Source: Paenibacillus sp. Marseille-Q4541 (GTDB taxonomy: Bacteria > Bacillota > Bacilli > Paenibacillales > Paenibacillaceae). Taken from it: 64,000 bases of DNA. A model generated the notes under the pieces. That model was not told where the DNA came from and made no database searches. It worked only from the letters and a program-made list of their open reading frames with translations. Shown here piece after piece: positions 1 to 9,093 of the stretch (position 1 is its first letter; every line of letters starts with the position of its first letter). Position numbers and translations under genes: made by a program. The stretch covers positions 62,001 to 126,000 of the forward strand of contig NZ_JAGXCY010000011.1 of the NCBI RefSeq assembly GCF_018310695.1, given 5' to 3'.

Positions 1-189
1 TTTGATATCAACCCACGTTCCCCACTCTTTTCCCCGAAACAAGGAAACTGGCATTTTGCGTACATAACAGTAGGAACAGCCAAAAGCGCAGCCGGTATAT
101 GGATTGAGAGAGTGGGAGTAACCTGCTAGAAAGCCAGTCCCTTTATTTAATAAAGTTTTGGGTTGTTTATCCGTATAATCAATCTGCAT
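1..189 (-). CDS. Radical SAM protein, SPL-like family (3' part cut by the window edge)
   Basis: Only the first 63 codons are in the window. The reading frame starts at an ATG (187-189) preceded by GAGGTGAT about seven bases upstream. Residues near 34-41 read CAFGCSYC, a CxxxCxxC pattern that binds the [4Fe-4S] cluster of radical SAM enzymes, preceded by NPYTG. This arrangement is typical of the spore photoproduct lyase-like radical SAM family often annotated as Rv2578c-type. The substrate cannot be told from the fragment. It is followed on the same strand side by no visible partner within the window. Family assignment is fairly sure, function unknown. Confidence 0.75.
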   Translation of the reverse strand, partial: MQIDYTDKQPKTLLNKGTGFLAGYSHSLNPYTGCAFGCSYCYVRKMPVSLFRGKEWGTWVDIK

Positions 190-282
190 TAATAAGATCA
201 CCTCAAAATTGAATCCATATGTCTATTCTACAAGGAAGTGTACTGAAAATCGAATGAGTGTCCTGATCTAATCTACGGTCAA

Positions 283-320
283 AATAAAAACAGCAGCCTT
301 CATGAAAAGGCTGCTGCTGT
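283..320 (-). terminator. Rho-independent terminator of hrtBA
   Basis: Ten-base perfect stem (CAGCAGCCTT at 291-300 with AAGGCTGCTG at 307-316), followed on the minus strand by a run of T (bases 283-289). It lies directly after the hrtA stop codon. Confidence 0.85.
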
Positions 321-330
321 CTGATATAGA

Positions 331-1032
331 TTAATGCTGGAATGCGGGCTGTTCAGTCAGCACTCCGTCTTCCATATATACGACCCGGTCACAGAGATCA
401 AGCATACGAGTATCATGCGTAACCATGATTGCGGATTTATTACTTTGTTTTACTTCTTGTGCAAGCATTTCTACTACAGCACGGCCTCGCTCTGAATCAA
501 GACTTGCAGTCGGTTCATCAGCAAGCAGAATTTCAGGATCATTCATCCAAGCTCTAGCGATCGCGACACGCTGACGTTCGCCACCGGAGAGGTTTTCTGG
601 ATAAGCATGTGCTCGATGCGCCAAGCCAAGCCTTTTCAGCATCTCATCGGCTTTTTGATTGGCTGCTTTCCCTTTCTTACCAGACAATTCAGCGATCAAA
701 AGAAGTTGATCTTTCACTGTTAGATAAGGAATGAGGTTCGCGGATTGGAATACAAATCCTATTTTATCTAGCCGTATTTCGTTCATTTTTTTTTCAGAGA
801 ACTGGCTTAGATCTTGACCGCCAATCACAATTCGTCCACTCGAAGGTGCCAGAAGCGCACCTGCAATAGAGAGGAACGTACTTTTCCCGGATCCAGATGG
901 ACCAACGAGCGCAATAAACTCTCCTGCTTTGACATTCAGGGTTACATTCTTCAGTACTTGAATGGAGGAATCTCCATCTCCGAATGTTTTCGTAATGTTC
1001 TCTAGTTGTAATTTCATATTCGCAGTGTTCAT
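331..1032 (-). CDS. hrtA: Heme efflux ABC transporter, ATP-binding protein HrtA
   Basis: ATPase of a MacB/LolD-type exporter that works with the HrtB permease to remove toxic heme from the membrane. The 233-residue protein has Walker A GPSGSGKS (about residues 43-50), the Q-loop in GFVFQSANL, the ABC signature LSGGE, Walker B ILLADEP and the H-loop in MVTHD. Length and sequence resemble Staphylococcus HrtA. The start ATG (1030-1032) has GGGAGG eight bases upstream and overlaps the hrtB stop codon by one base (TAATG), so translation is coupled. It is the last gene of the unit hrtB-hrtA and lies beside hssRS. The symbol rests on the whole four-gene context. Confidence 0.9.
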   Translation of the reverse strand: MNTANMKLQLENITKTFGDGDSSIQVLKNVTLNVKAGEFIALVGPSGSGKSTFLSIAGALLAPSSGRIVIGGQDLSQFSEKKMNEIRLDKIGFVFQSANLIPYLTVKDQLLLIAELSGKKGKAANQKADEMLKRLGLAHRAHAYPENLSGGERQRVAIARAWMNDPEILLADEPTASLDSERGRAVVEMLAQEVKQSNKSAIMVTHDTRMLDLCDRVVYMEDGVLTEQPAFQH

Positions 1033-2132
1033 TATGCAGCCCTCCCAATTGCTTCGATAGCGTCAATTTTGGCAACACGATATAGTGACAATAGTGATCC
1101 GAGAATGGATACAACAATAAACAGGACAGAACAAAGAGCTACGAGTGATGGGCTCAGGTCAAATGGCATACTTGCCGGAAGAATGGCAGCTACCCCATAA
1201 GTTAGAGCAATACTTACCACGAGACTTACGATCGTTAATAACAAAATCTGTGATACTACATTCCGCACGAGATATCCCGTTTTGGCACCAATGGCTTTAA
1301 GAACGCCAAATTGATTCATTTTTTGAATAGTAATGACGTAGAAGAATACCGCCAGTACAAAAGCTGCAATGACAAACAAGAAAGCAATCATCATCAGAAG
1401 CGAACCTTGTTCTTCCTTATAACCCGGAATTCCAGATAACGCATCATCTTTGGCGATAACTTCAATGTCCTTAATCTGACTTATTTGATCTGCATTGTCT
1501 TGGGTAGTCTGCAAGGCAATCGCATTAAAATGATAGATTTTACTGTTTGGATCCGCATCATGAAGGGCAAACCATCCTGCCATATTCATATGAATGACTG
1601 GGCTGTGGCTATAAGATTGACCTTCTGAAAATCCTACAATCGTGAAGGTTTTGCCGGAAGATTGATCTTCAATGCGATCGCCGATTGCGTATCCTTCTTC
1701 CTTCAAAGTAACATCCGCCACGACTTCTTCAGCAGATTTATTATCAATCATTTTACCTTCTACAATGGTAGGTGCGATAAAACTGTTGGTATCAATGGCA
1801 AAGAAGGTAGCATCCGTTTTGGTATTAGAACCTTCTTTGGTTAAGGTGCTCATTTGTAGACCGAGCGGTGTAGCACCTTGTTCACCCGTTATGGATCTTA
1901 CCTGATCCAGTATTTCATTCGATAAGAGGGATCGATTAAGCCTCAAATCGGATTCATTCTGCAGAACGATATAATCTGCGTCCATATTTTGCAGAGCTGA
2001 AGCATTGTCATTGCCGAGACCCTTGGCAAGACCGGATACAAACAGTACGAGCCATGCAATGAGTACCATGATGAGTCCGATCAGAAGATAGCGTAATTTT
2101 GAGTGTTTCATTTCTCGTAAAGCCAAAAACAT
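1032..2132 (-). CDS. hrtB: Heme efflux ABC transporter, permease HrtB
   Basis: FtsX/MacB-type permease of 366 residues: one membrane helix near residues 14-36, a large extracytoplasmic domain, then three helices in the last 150 residues. Segments such as LFVSGLAKGLG, FFYVITIQKMNQFGVLKAIGAKT and the C-terminal DAIEAIG match Staphylococcus HrtB closely. The longest frame begins at 2147, but that ATG lacks a spaced ribosome site. The ATG at 2132 follows GGAG by nine bases and gives MFLALRE, which lines up with the HrtB N-terminus, so I chose it. Upstream lies a candidate HssR box (2211-2230). Known family role: heme/porphyrin detoxification; substrate here is inferred by homology. Confidence 0.9.
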   Translation of the reverse strand: MFLALREMKHSKLRYLLIGLIMVLIAWLVLFVSGLAKGLGNDNASALQNMDADYIVLQNESDLRLNRSLLSNEILDQVRSITGEQGATPLGLQMSTLTKEGSNTKTDATFFAIDTNSFIAPTIVEGKMIDNKSAEEVVADVTLKEEGYAIGDRIEDQSSGKTFTIVGFSEGQSYSHSPVIHMNMAGWFALHDADPNSKIYHFNAIALQTTQDNADQISQIKDIEVIAKDDALSGIPGYKEEQGSLLMMIAFLFVIAAFVLAVFFYVITIQKMNQFGVLKAIGAKTGYLVRNVVSQILLLTIVSLVVSIALTYGVAAILPASMPFDLSPSLVALCSVLFIVVSILGSLLSLYRVAKIDAIEAIGRAA

Positions 2133-2168
2133 ACGGTTCAACTCCATTCCTTAAGCATTCTATATTTT

Positions 2169-2187
2169 GTGAGAATTGATATCTCAC
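2169..2187. promoter_or_regulatory. Inverted repeat in the hrtB leader
   Basis: GTGAGA, seven bases, TCTCAC: a perfect six-base inverted repeat between the HssR box and the hrtB start. It could be an operator for a second regulator or a short RNA hairpin. No function is established. Confidence 0.35.
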
Positions 2188-2210
2188 CTACCACTTAAGT
2201 ATCGAGCCGG

Positions 2211-2230
2211 AATATGAACGGAGCATGAAC
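2211..2230 (-). promoter_or_regulatory. HssR box upstream of hrtBA
   Basis: Read on the minus strand: GTTCATGCT-CC-GTTCATATT. This is a direct repeat with a two-base gap, matching the known staphylococcal HssR site (GTTCATATT, two bases, GTTCATATT) in 16 of 18 specified positions. It lies 78 bases before the chosen hrtB start, in the orientation of hrtBA. The DNA match is seen; binding is inferred. Confidence 0.8.
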
Positions 2231-2253
2231 AGCGTATTACAGATAACCATGCC

Positions 2254-2288
2254 AATAAACCTCCCTGGAATAAATTATTCCGGGGAGG
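2254..2288 (-). terminator. Probable terminator of hssRS
   Basis: Stem CCTCCCTGGAATAA (2260-2273) with TTATTCCGGGGAGG (2275-2288), overlapping the end of hssS, followed on the minus strand by TTTATT. The T tract is weak, so some read-through into hrtBA is possible. Confidence 0.6.
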
Positions 2289-3663
2289 AGATAGGAATCG
2301 ATATTTGAATGAGAGTTCCTTTACCTAATTGACTCTGAACGACAATATTCCCATCATGCATATCAATAATGCGTTTAACGATAGCTAACCCAAGACCACT
2401 ACTTCCTTCGGTGCGTAGTCTTGCTTTATCTGCTTTGTAGAATCGATTGAAAATATAAGGGATTTCTTCGTCGTGCATTCCAATGCCGGTATCCTCAATT
2501 TCAATCCAATAATGTTGCTCTTTTTGATAACTCCGAATTCGTACAGTCCCTCCTGGTTCTGTGAACTTAATACTGTTGGTAATCAAATTAACCCATACCT
2601 GATGCATCCATTTCGGATCGGCGTATATTGGAGCGGAAGCGAGGTGAAGATCCATTGCGATATCTTTTTCTCGCCAATTCCATTCGAGCATATAGACTAC
2701 CTGTTTGATCTGATCCGCCGCAGAATACATTTGTTTATCCATAATTGAATCTTCTTTATCCAGGGAAGCCAGTGTGAGCAGCTGTTTACTTAATTGGGAG
2801 AGTCTGCGGCTTTCGGCAGAAATAATATCAAGATAATGCAAACGATCTTCTTCTGTTAACTGGTCGGACTTCAAACGCTCGGAAAAACCTTGAATGGAGG
2901 TGAGAGGCGACTGGATTTCATGTGATACGTTAGATACGAACTCTTGCCGCATCGATTCGAGCTGTTCCAAGCTTTTGGCCATTTGTGAAAAATGATTCGC
3001 AAGCATCCCAATCTCATCACGTCTATTTACATTCAATTTGAAATGATAGGTACCTTTTGCAAGCTGCTTCGTCGCTTCAGTTAAGCGAGAGATAGGTTTT
3101 ACAATGTATCTTGTGCTGACAAATACAAGTAAGATACTGATCAGTGTAGTCAGGACAAGAAGGAGTGCAAAGAAAATACGCATTTCACCGAATTGCAGCT
3201 CAACATTGGGACGAACAAAAAGGGCTTGTGTCTGTCCGTCAACGACGATAGGCATTCCAATAGAATTGCTTAGTGCATTGTCAAAAAATCCTGTAATAAA
3301 GACCCCTACAGGAAAGGCAACAATCCCATGATATACGTATCCATTTAGCACCTTTTGAATTTTATCCGTCCTGAGATCTTCTTTTCGAAAAGCGCCTCCA
3401 TAAAATGTTCCTTGATCAACGGTTTCAGCAAGATAGATTTGATATCCGAGCTCTCCAACGCTTGTAAGGTAGGCAGGGAGGTTGACTTCAGGATTCTGTT
3501 CATAGAAATGAATGATATCTGATGTGATGTCCGTCATTTTCTCATCATTGTATGGTTTAAGATTGAACTGATAATAAGCATTAGAGATAACGAACGCCAT
3601 TAGACTACTAAGCAGCATTACCAGAACGGTGGTAAGTACGATTCGAAGGTACAGAGTTTTCAA
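2275..3663 (-). CDS. hssS: Heme-sensing histidine kinase HssS
   Basis: Membrane histidine kinase of 462 residues. Two membrane helices (about 7-28 and 165-185) flank an extracytoplasmic sensor, followed by a HAMP segment, the phospho-acceptor box SHEIQSPL, an N box (LITNSIKF), G1 (EDTGIGM) and G2 (GSSGLGLAI). The N-terminus and the sensor string FITGFFDN match Staphylococcus HssS. The start codon is TTG (3661-3663) behind GGAGGA, overlapping the hssR stop codon by four bases (TTGA). It phosphorylates HssR; the pump genes hrtBA lie directly downstream on the same strand. Confidence 0.9.
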   Translation of the reverse strand: MKTLYLRIVLTTVLVMLLSSLMAFVISNAYYQFNLKPYNDEKMTDITSDIIHFYEQNPEVNLPAYLTSVGELGYQIYLAETVDQGTFYGGAFRKEDLRTDKIQKVLNGYVYHGIVAFPVGVFITGFFDNALSNSIGMPIVVDGQTQALFVRPNVELQFGEMRIFFALLLVLTTLISILLVFVSTRYIVKPISRLTEATKQLAKGTYHFKLNVNRRDEIGMLANHFSQMAKSLEQLESMRQEFVSNVSHEIQSPLTSIQGFSERLKSDQLTEEDRLHYLDIISAESRRLSQLSKQLLTLASLDKEDSIMDKQMYSAADQIKQVVYMLEWNWREKDIAMDLHLASAPIYADPKWMHQVWVNLITNSIKFTEPGGTVRIRSYQKEQHYWIEIEDTGIGMHDEEIPYIFNRFYKADKARLRTEGSSGLGLAIVKRIIDMHDGNIVVQSQLGKGTLIQISIPISSPE

Positions 3664-4337
3664 TGTGAGCAGTCCTCCAGTTTATAACCAATTCCTCGAA
3701 TTGTTTTGATGACAAAATCCTCGCTTCGATGCTGGAATCGTTCTCTCAGACGTTTGATATGTACATCAACTGTGCGATCATCCCCGCTAAAGTCAGCACC
3801 CCAGACTAAATGAATCAGCTCTTCTCTGGAGTAAATCCGATCAGGGTAGCTTGCAAGTTGAGACAATAATTCAAATTCTTTCATCGGTAGCATGAGGAGT
3901 TGATCCTCGCAATAGACCTCATAACTGTCTCGATCGATGATCGTTTGGCCAAGCTTTATTTTCTGCGAGTTTACCATCCGATAACGCCGAAGCAGTGCTT
4001 TGATGCGGAAGATGAGTTCTTTTGGCTCAAAAGGTTTCGTAACATAATCATCCGTTCCAACGGCAAATCCTTTTTCTTTGTCAACGAGCTGATCTTTGGC
4101 AGTAAGCAAAATTACGGGAACATCGTAATAAGTTCGAATTTCCTCAACGAGCTGGTACCCGTCTTTACCAGGCATCATGACATCAATAACAGCTAAGTGA
4201 ATTTGTTCGGTTGAAAGAAGAGAGGAAGCAATATCTCCGTTAGCTGCCTCGAATACAGTGTAACCTTCTGCAGATAAATAAAAATGAACGAGCTCACGAA
4301 TATGTACATCATCATCGGCTACTAAAATGTGAATCAT
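3660..4337 (-). CDS. hssR: Heme response regulator HssR
   Basis: OmpR/PhoB-type response regulator of 225 residues, close to the 224 of staphylococcal HssR. The receiver domain has the acidic pair in VADDD, the phospho-acceptor Asp in VIDVMMPG and the conserved Lys in VTKPFE; the C-terminal winged helix contains RTVDVHIKRLRERF. A longer frame opens at 4364, but the ATG at 4337 (MIHILVADDD) has AAAGGT eight bases upstream and aligns with the family start. It heads the hssR-hssS unit and is expected to bind the box at 2211-2230 to switch on hrtBA. Confidence 0.9.
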   Translation of the reverse strand: MIHILVADDDVHIRELVHFYLSAEGYTVFEAANGDIASSLLSTEQIHLAVIDVMMPGKDGYQLVEEIRTYYDVPVILLTAKDQLVDKEKGFAVGTDDYVTKPFEPKELIFRIKALLRRYRMVNSQKIKLGQTIIDRDSYEVYCEDQLLMLPMKEFELLSQLASYPDRIYSREELIHLVWGADFSGDDRTVDVHIKRLRERFQHRSEDFVIKTIRGIGYKLEDCSH

Positions 4338-4568
4338 TGGGATCATACCTTTCTTTTGCATCAATCTTATATAGTGTCTGTTATAAAAATAATATAATAA
4401 ATCTTTTGTTAGAGGGATATTTCCTTTCGAATCTAGGGTAATGTAGACATAACCAAAGGTGGTTCAACAAATTATCTTATACTCACCATTGCAGAAAGGC
4501 AAATGAGCAAGATCACCATAGAGATCAGTCTGCCGTGATCTGCATAACGAAAACATGAGAGAGGATGA

Positions 4569-5432
4569 ATGAACATGATCAAAAGACAAACGGTAAAGCT
4601 TCCAGATGGTACAGTGCTTCCGGCAATAGGGCAAGGGACATGGCATATTGGAGATGATCCATCGAAAAGGAATACAGAAATAGCAGCACTCAGACGGGGT
4701 GTTGAACTCGGAATGCATGTTATTGATACAGCCGAAATGTACGGTGAGGGTCTGTCTGAGGAATTAGTGGGTGAAGCCATTCACGGGATACGGGATGAAG
4801 TATTCCTTGTGTCCAAAGTATATCCGCATAACGCGGGAAAAAACCGGATGATTACGAGCTGTGAACAGAGTCTTAGAAGATTAAAAACGGATCACCTTGA
4901 TCTGTATTTGCTACACTGGAGAGGTGACATTCCACTTGCAGAGACGGTTGAAGGAATGGAACGCCTCGTAGAAGATGGGAAAATTGCCCGCTGGGGCGTA
5001 TCGAACTTCGATACGAAGGACATGGAGGAGTTGTTACGAGTAAAAAATGGAGATCATTGCATGGTAAATCAAGTGCTGTACCACCTCGGTTCTAGAGGGA
5101 TTGAAGTGGATCTCATGCCTTGGCATAAGGAACGGAACATCCCGCTCATGGCGTATTCCCCTTTAGCACAAGGAGGCAGTTTGCGGAAGGAATTAGTACA
5201 AAATGAGATCGTTACAAAAGTAGCGGCGAAGCACAACATCAGCCCATTTCAGTTGCTACTTGCTTGGTGTGTAAGATCTGGACAAGTTCTTGCCTTACCC
5301 AAATCTTCTAGTGAAAAGCATGTAAAAGAGAACGCAGCAGCGTATGAAGTTATGCTGACGAAAGAGGATCTTGAACAACTCGATCATGCTTTCCCAGCGC
5401 CTTCTAACAAGGTACCGCTTGATATCATTTAA
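4569..5432 (+). CDS. Aldo/keto reductase
   Basis: NADPH-dependent oxidoreductase of the AKR superfamily, 287 residues, cytosolic. The catalytic tetrad is visible: Asp53 and Tyr58 in VIDTAEMYGEG, Lys83 in VSKVYP and His116 in LLHWRGD. The cofactor segment near LPKSSSEKHVKEN is also present. The ATG at 4569 lies four bases after GAGAGG and a second ATG at 4575 lies ten bases after it; either may be used. It is transcribed away from hssR and stands alone. The physiological carbonyl substrate cannot be told from sequence. Confidence 0.85.
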   Translation: MNMIKRQTVKLPDGTVLPAIGQGTWHIGDDPSKRNTEIAALRRGVELGMHVIDTAEMYGEGLSEELVGEAIHGIRDEVFLVSKVYPHNAGKNRMITSCEQSLRRLKTDHLDLYLLHWRGDIPLAETVEGMERLVEDGKIARWGVSNFDTKDMEELLRVKNGDHCMVNQVLYHLGSRGIEVDLMPWHKERNIPLMAYSPLAQGGSLRKELVQNEIVTKVAAKHNISPFQLLLAWCVRSGQVLALPKSSSEKHVKENAAAYEVMLTKEDLEQLDHAFPAPSNKVPLDII

Positions 5433-5517
5433 AAAGGTTCGTGCAAAATTATAGGCATCTTCATTGGACTCAACTATGAATTGATTTTTATAGTAAAGAA
5501 TAAATAAGAGTCAATAT

Positions 5518-5556
5518 GACCACCATACGATATGTAATCGTGCGGTGGTCTTTTTT
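5518..5556 (+). terminator. Rho-independent terminator after the aldo/keto reductase
   Basis: GACCACC (5518-5524) pairs with GGTGGTC (5544-5550), with an inner ACGAT/ATCGT stem, followed by six T. It lies upstream of the nucleoside transporter and shows that the long open frame starting at 5516 is not the real gene start. Confidence 0.8.
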
Positions 5557-5611
5557 GTGTGCCATTACCCGAAAAGACAATAAAACTTCTGGAAAAAGGG
5601 GCTTGTTATTC

Positions 5612-6793
5612 ATGTCAGTTCTCATCGGTATCGTTGGAATACTGTTATTACTCGGGCTCAGCTATCTAATGAGCAACGATAAAAAGAATATCAACTACAA
5701 GGCCATCGGCGTATTGTTTGTCATTCAATTTTTGGTAACTTTGCTGATGTTCAAAACGACTTTTGGTAACACAATTGTGGAAGCTATTTCGAATGGTGTT
5801 TCTAACGTTCTTGAGTATGGATATGAAGGAATTCGATTTGTACTTGGTGGACTCGTACCGGATGATGGCAGCGTGTTTTTTATTAACGTTCTTATGCTGA
5901 TCATTTTCACATCCACACTTCTTTCGATCCTTACCTATATCAGAATATTGCCAATAGCAATCAAATACATAGGCGGTGCTTTGGCTAAGATTACTGGATT
6001 ATCAAAAGTAGTTACGTTCAACAGTGTAAACAGTATTTTTTTCGGACAATCCGAATCGTTCTTAGCCATTAAATCTCATCTGGATAAAATGAATGATAAT
6101 AAATTGTTTGTAGTATCCACTGTTGCGATGGGGAGTGTATCCGCTTCGATCATGGGTGCATATATCACCATGATTCCTCCGCAGTATGTTCTGGTAGCTA
6201 TGATGCTGAATGCACTGTCTGGGCTAATTATTACTTCCATTATCGCCCCTACAAAAGAAGTAGAAGAAGAGGTAATTGACATTAAAGATGCCACTACTTC
6301 GAAATCATTTTTTGAAGCCGTATCCGTAGGGGCACTTGATGGGGGGAGAATAGCGCTTATCGTAGCTGCAATGTTAGTAGCTTATGTTGGTCTGATAGCT
6401 CTCGTCGATGGGTTACTTAGTTCAGTTATCGGGCTGTCTTTTACTCAGTTGTTAGGCTATGTATTCAGTCCAATTGCTTATATGATGGGCATTCCTGGGG
6501 AAGAGGTGAGAACAGCAGGAACCATTATGGGGACCAAGCTTGCAACCAACGAATTTGTAGCTATGCTTGAATTCCAACCGTTAATTGGTCAGCTTTCCCC
6601 GAAGACCGTGGCTGTCGTTTCTTCATTCCTCGTTTCTTTTGCAAACTTTAGTTCCATTGGGATCATCTCTGGTTCCATTCAAGCTTTGAATGGAGAAAAG
6701 GCAAAAGTCGTAGCTACTTTTGGACTGAAAATGCTACTTGCAGCTACGATGGTTTCGATATTGACAGCTACAATGGTGGGACTGTTCTCCTGA
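5612..6793 (+). CDS. Concentrative nucleoside transporter (NupC/CNT family)
   Basis: Proton- or sodium-coupled nucleoside uptake carrier of 393 residues with about ten membrane helices. It carries the Nos2-type gate segment (residues SDxKNINY near 19), the central FFGQSES motif and the C-terminal GTKLATNEFVAM motif (G-x-K-x-x-x-N-E-F-V-A) that is typical of CNT proteins. The ATG at 5612 gives MSVLIGIVGIL and has AAGGGG about ten bases upstream; the longer frame from 5516 would include a terminator. A second CNT gene lies at 12159-13382 on the other strand. Nucleoside preference is unknown. Confidence 0.88.
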   Translation: MSVLIGIVGILLLLGLSYLMSNDKKNINYKAIGVLFVIQFLVTLLMFKTTFGNTIVEAISNGVSNVLEYGYEGIRFVLGGLVPDDGSVFFINVLMLIIFTSTLLSILTYIRILPIAIKYIGGALAKITGLSKVVTFNSVNSIFFGQSESFLAIKSHLDKMNDNKLFVVSTVAMGSVSASIMGAYITMIPPQYVLVAMMLNALSGLIITSIIAPTKEVEEEVIDIKDATTSKSFFEAVSVGALDGGRIALIVAAMLVAYVGLIALVDGLLSSVIGLSFTQLLGYVFSPIAYMMGIPGEEVRTAGTIMGTKLATNEFVAMLEFQPLIGQLSPKTVAVVSSFLVSFANFSSIGIISGSIQALNGEKAKVVATFGLKMLLAATMVSILTATMVGLFS

Positions 6794-6831
6794 TGTTAGA
6801 AGGTAGGGTGCAATTTAATAGTAAAAGCAGC

Positions 6832-6860
6832 AAAACGAAGACATTGGTCTTCGTTTTTTT
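6832..6860 (+). terminator. Rho-independent terminator after the nucleoside transporter
   Basis: CGAAGAC (6836-6842) pairs with GTCTTCG (6847-6853) and is followed by seven T. Confidence 0.85.
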
Positions 6861-6974
6861 GTATTTGCACAAGGTCCAAGCAATAAATGGTTAGGATTAG
6901 TAAAGGCTTATAAAATCGAATTAGTAGTAATGATCTTACTTATGTCTTCGTAAATATAATGTTGAGGTGATTAC

Positions 6975-9011
6975 ATGAGCGAAGATCGGAAAAATGAGAA
7001 CAAAAAAACAGAACAGTTACAGCCGTTTGTTCGTGAAAATTTCGGTAAACCGCTTAGTTCTAATGAGGGAGTCAAAATCTCAGATGATGAAAATTCATTA
7101 AATGCAGGCGATCGTGGTCCTACGTTGCTTGAAGATTTTCTTATGCGTGAGAAGATGACTCATTTTGATCGAGAACGTATTCCGGAACGAGTGGTTCATG
7201 CTCGGGGGTACGGAGCACACGGTGTTTTTCAAGTATATGAATCTCAAGAAGAATTGACAATGGCCCATTTTCTGCAAGATCCAAACGTGAAAACCCCTGT
7301 ATTTCTTAGATTCTCCGAAGTGGCAGGTTCCAAGGGAGCCAACGAAACGAATCGGGATGTACGCGGCTTTGCAACCAAATTCTATACCGAGGAAGGGATT
7401 TTCGATTTAGTAGGTAATAACATCCCCATCTTTTTTATTCAGGACGGAATTAAATTTCCTGATCTGATTCATGCGCTGAAACCGGAGCCGGATAACGAAA
7501 TTCCACAAGGGCAGACCGCACATGATACGTTCTGGGATTTTATCACTTCTAACCAGGAGTCCGCTGCTATGTCCATCTGGATTATGTCGGACAGGACGAT
7601 CCCGCGCAGCTTCCGGATGATAGAAGGGTTTGGCGTACATACCTTCCGTTTCGTGAATAAGCATGGAAAATCGAGGTTCGTCAAATTTCATTGGAAGCCT
7701 CTACTCGGACTCCATTCCTTAGTATGGGATGAGGCACAGAAGTTGGGAGGAGCAGATCCAGATTTTCACCGAAGAGACCTTTGGGAAAATATCGAAGCAG
7801 GTAACTTTCCCGAATGGGAACTGGGTGTGCAGGTCATTGAGGAAGAAGAAGAGTTTAAATTTACATTTGATATTCTAGATGCGACTAAACTGTGGCCAGA
7901 GGAGATTGTTCCTGTTCGTATCATTGGCAAGATGACGCTTAACCGAAATGTGGATAACGTCTTTGCTGAGACGGAGCAAGTTGCCTTACATCCGGGTAAC
8001 ATCGTAAGAGGGATCGATTTTACGAATGATCCATTACTACAAGGCAGATTATTCTCTTACACAGATACTCAAGTCTATCGTGTTGGAACTAATTTCCAAC
8101 AACTCCCCATTAATAGACCTGTCTGTCCAGTTCATAATAACCAAAGGGATGGAGACGCTAGATATGTCATTGACAAAGGAAAAGTTGCTTATCATAAAAA
8201 TTCACTCGCTGATAATACTCCATTCACCGTTCCCGGAACGGAAGGAGGTTTTGTAACTTATCCGTCTTTAGTTAATGGATACAAAGTACGAGCAACAGCC
8301 CCTAGTTTTCAGGATCACTATTCACAAGCTAAATTGTTCTGGAACAGCATGAGCGAAGTGGAGAAACACCATATCATTGATGCTTATTCCTTTGAACTGG
8401 GCAAAGTAAATTCGATCGAAGTACGTCAGAAACTCGTGGATATGCTGGCTCATATTGACAGGGTGCTCGCTGTACGTGTTGGTGAGAATTTGACATTACA
8501 ACCTGCGGATGTTCCAGAGTCTCCTGTAACGGATTCGAGTCCAGCACTTAGTATGGCGAATACTCGCTTCCTTCCAAACACACTGAAAGTAGGCGTGATG
8601 GTGGATGAAGGATTTAAAGGAGATGAGACGAGACGCATCCTCGAGCAGTTAATAAGATCGGGATTAAAACCAGTAATTGTCAGTGTTAGAAATGGGATGA
8701 TTCGAGATGATAAAGGAGAGCAGTGGACAGTAAATGCAAGTTTTCTTACCGGTTCTCCGCTCTTGTATGATGGGCTCTACCTTGTTGGCAGTGACAACGC
8801 AGATCCCTATTTTAACAATAGGGCAAGAGCATTTATTGTGGAATCGTATAATCATTTTAAGCCGATTGGCAGTTCGCCTTCGGGAGAGAAATTGCTTAGG
8901 GAACTTGGAGTCGTGGGTAAACCGGGCGTTATCATTCAGCATTCTCCGGATTCTTTTTCTAAGGAATTTACGGAAGCGATGGCAAAACAACGTTTTTGGG
9001 ATCGCTATTGA
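6975..9011 (+). CDS. katE: Large-subunit catalase (KatE type, clade 2)
   Basis: Heme catalase of 678 residues, much longer than the roughly 480-residue small-subunit enzymes. It disproportionates hydrogen peroxide in the cytosol. Catalytic His is in RVVHARG (about residue 75), the distal Asn in NNIPIFFIQDG (about 148) and the heme-ligand Tyr in RLFSYTDTQVYR (about 362). Residues from about 540 to the end form the flavodoxin/DJ-1-like C-terminal domain that marks clade 2 catalases. The start ATG follows GAGGTG by six bases. It is a single-gene unit with a terminator behind it. The regulator is not visible. Confidence 0.93.
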   Translation: MSEDRKNENKKTEQLQPFVRENFGKPLSSNEGVKISDDENSLNAGDRGPTLLEDFLMREKMTHFDRERIPERVVHARGYGAHGVFQVYESQEELTMAHFLQDPNVKTPVFLRFSEVAGSKGANETNRDVRGFATKFYTEEGIFDLVGNNIPIFFIQDGIKFPDLIHALKPEPDNEIPQGQTAHDTFWDFITSNQESAAMSIWIMSDRTIPRSFRMIEGFGVHTFRFVNKHGKSRFVKFHWKPLLGLHSLVWDEAQKLGGADPDFHRRDLWENIEAGNFPEWELGVQVIEEEEEFKFTFDILDATKLWPEEIVPVRIIGKMTLNRNVDNVFAETEQVALHPGNIVRGIDFTNDPLLQGRLFSYTDTQVYRVGTNFQQLPINRPVCPVHNNQRDGDARYVIDKGKVAYHKNSLADNTPFTVPGTEGGFVTYPSLVNGYKVRATAPSFQDHYSQAKLFWNSMSEVEKHHIIDAYSFELGKVNSIEVRQKLVDMLAHIDRVLAVRVGENLTLQPADVPESPVTDSSPALSMANTRFLPNTLKVGVMVDEGFKGDETRRILEQLIRSGLKPVIVSVRNGMIRDDKGEQWTVNASFLTGSPLLYDGLYLVGSDNADPYFNNRARAFIVESYNHFKPIGSSPSGEKLLRELGVVGKPGVIIQHSPDSFSKEFTEAMAKQRFWDRY

Positions 9012-9030
9012 AGTGAATGATTAAAACATA

Positions 9031-9077
9031 AAAAAAGAGCGTATCTCTAGGAGTACGAAGAGAATACGCTCTTTTTA
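9031..9077. terminator. Bidirectional terminator between katE and the MFS gene
   Basis: AAAGAGCGTAT pairs with ATACGCTCTTT around a loop of 19 bases. A-rich and T-rich flanks on both sides suit the converging katE and MFS transcripts. Confidence 0.8.
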
Positions 9078-9093
9078 TTTCACAACTTACAAT

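Noticed and set aside
5516..5611. N-terminal extension of the nucleoside transporter
   Set aside because: It would be translated through a complete terminator hairpin; the ATG at 5612 gives the normal family start.
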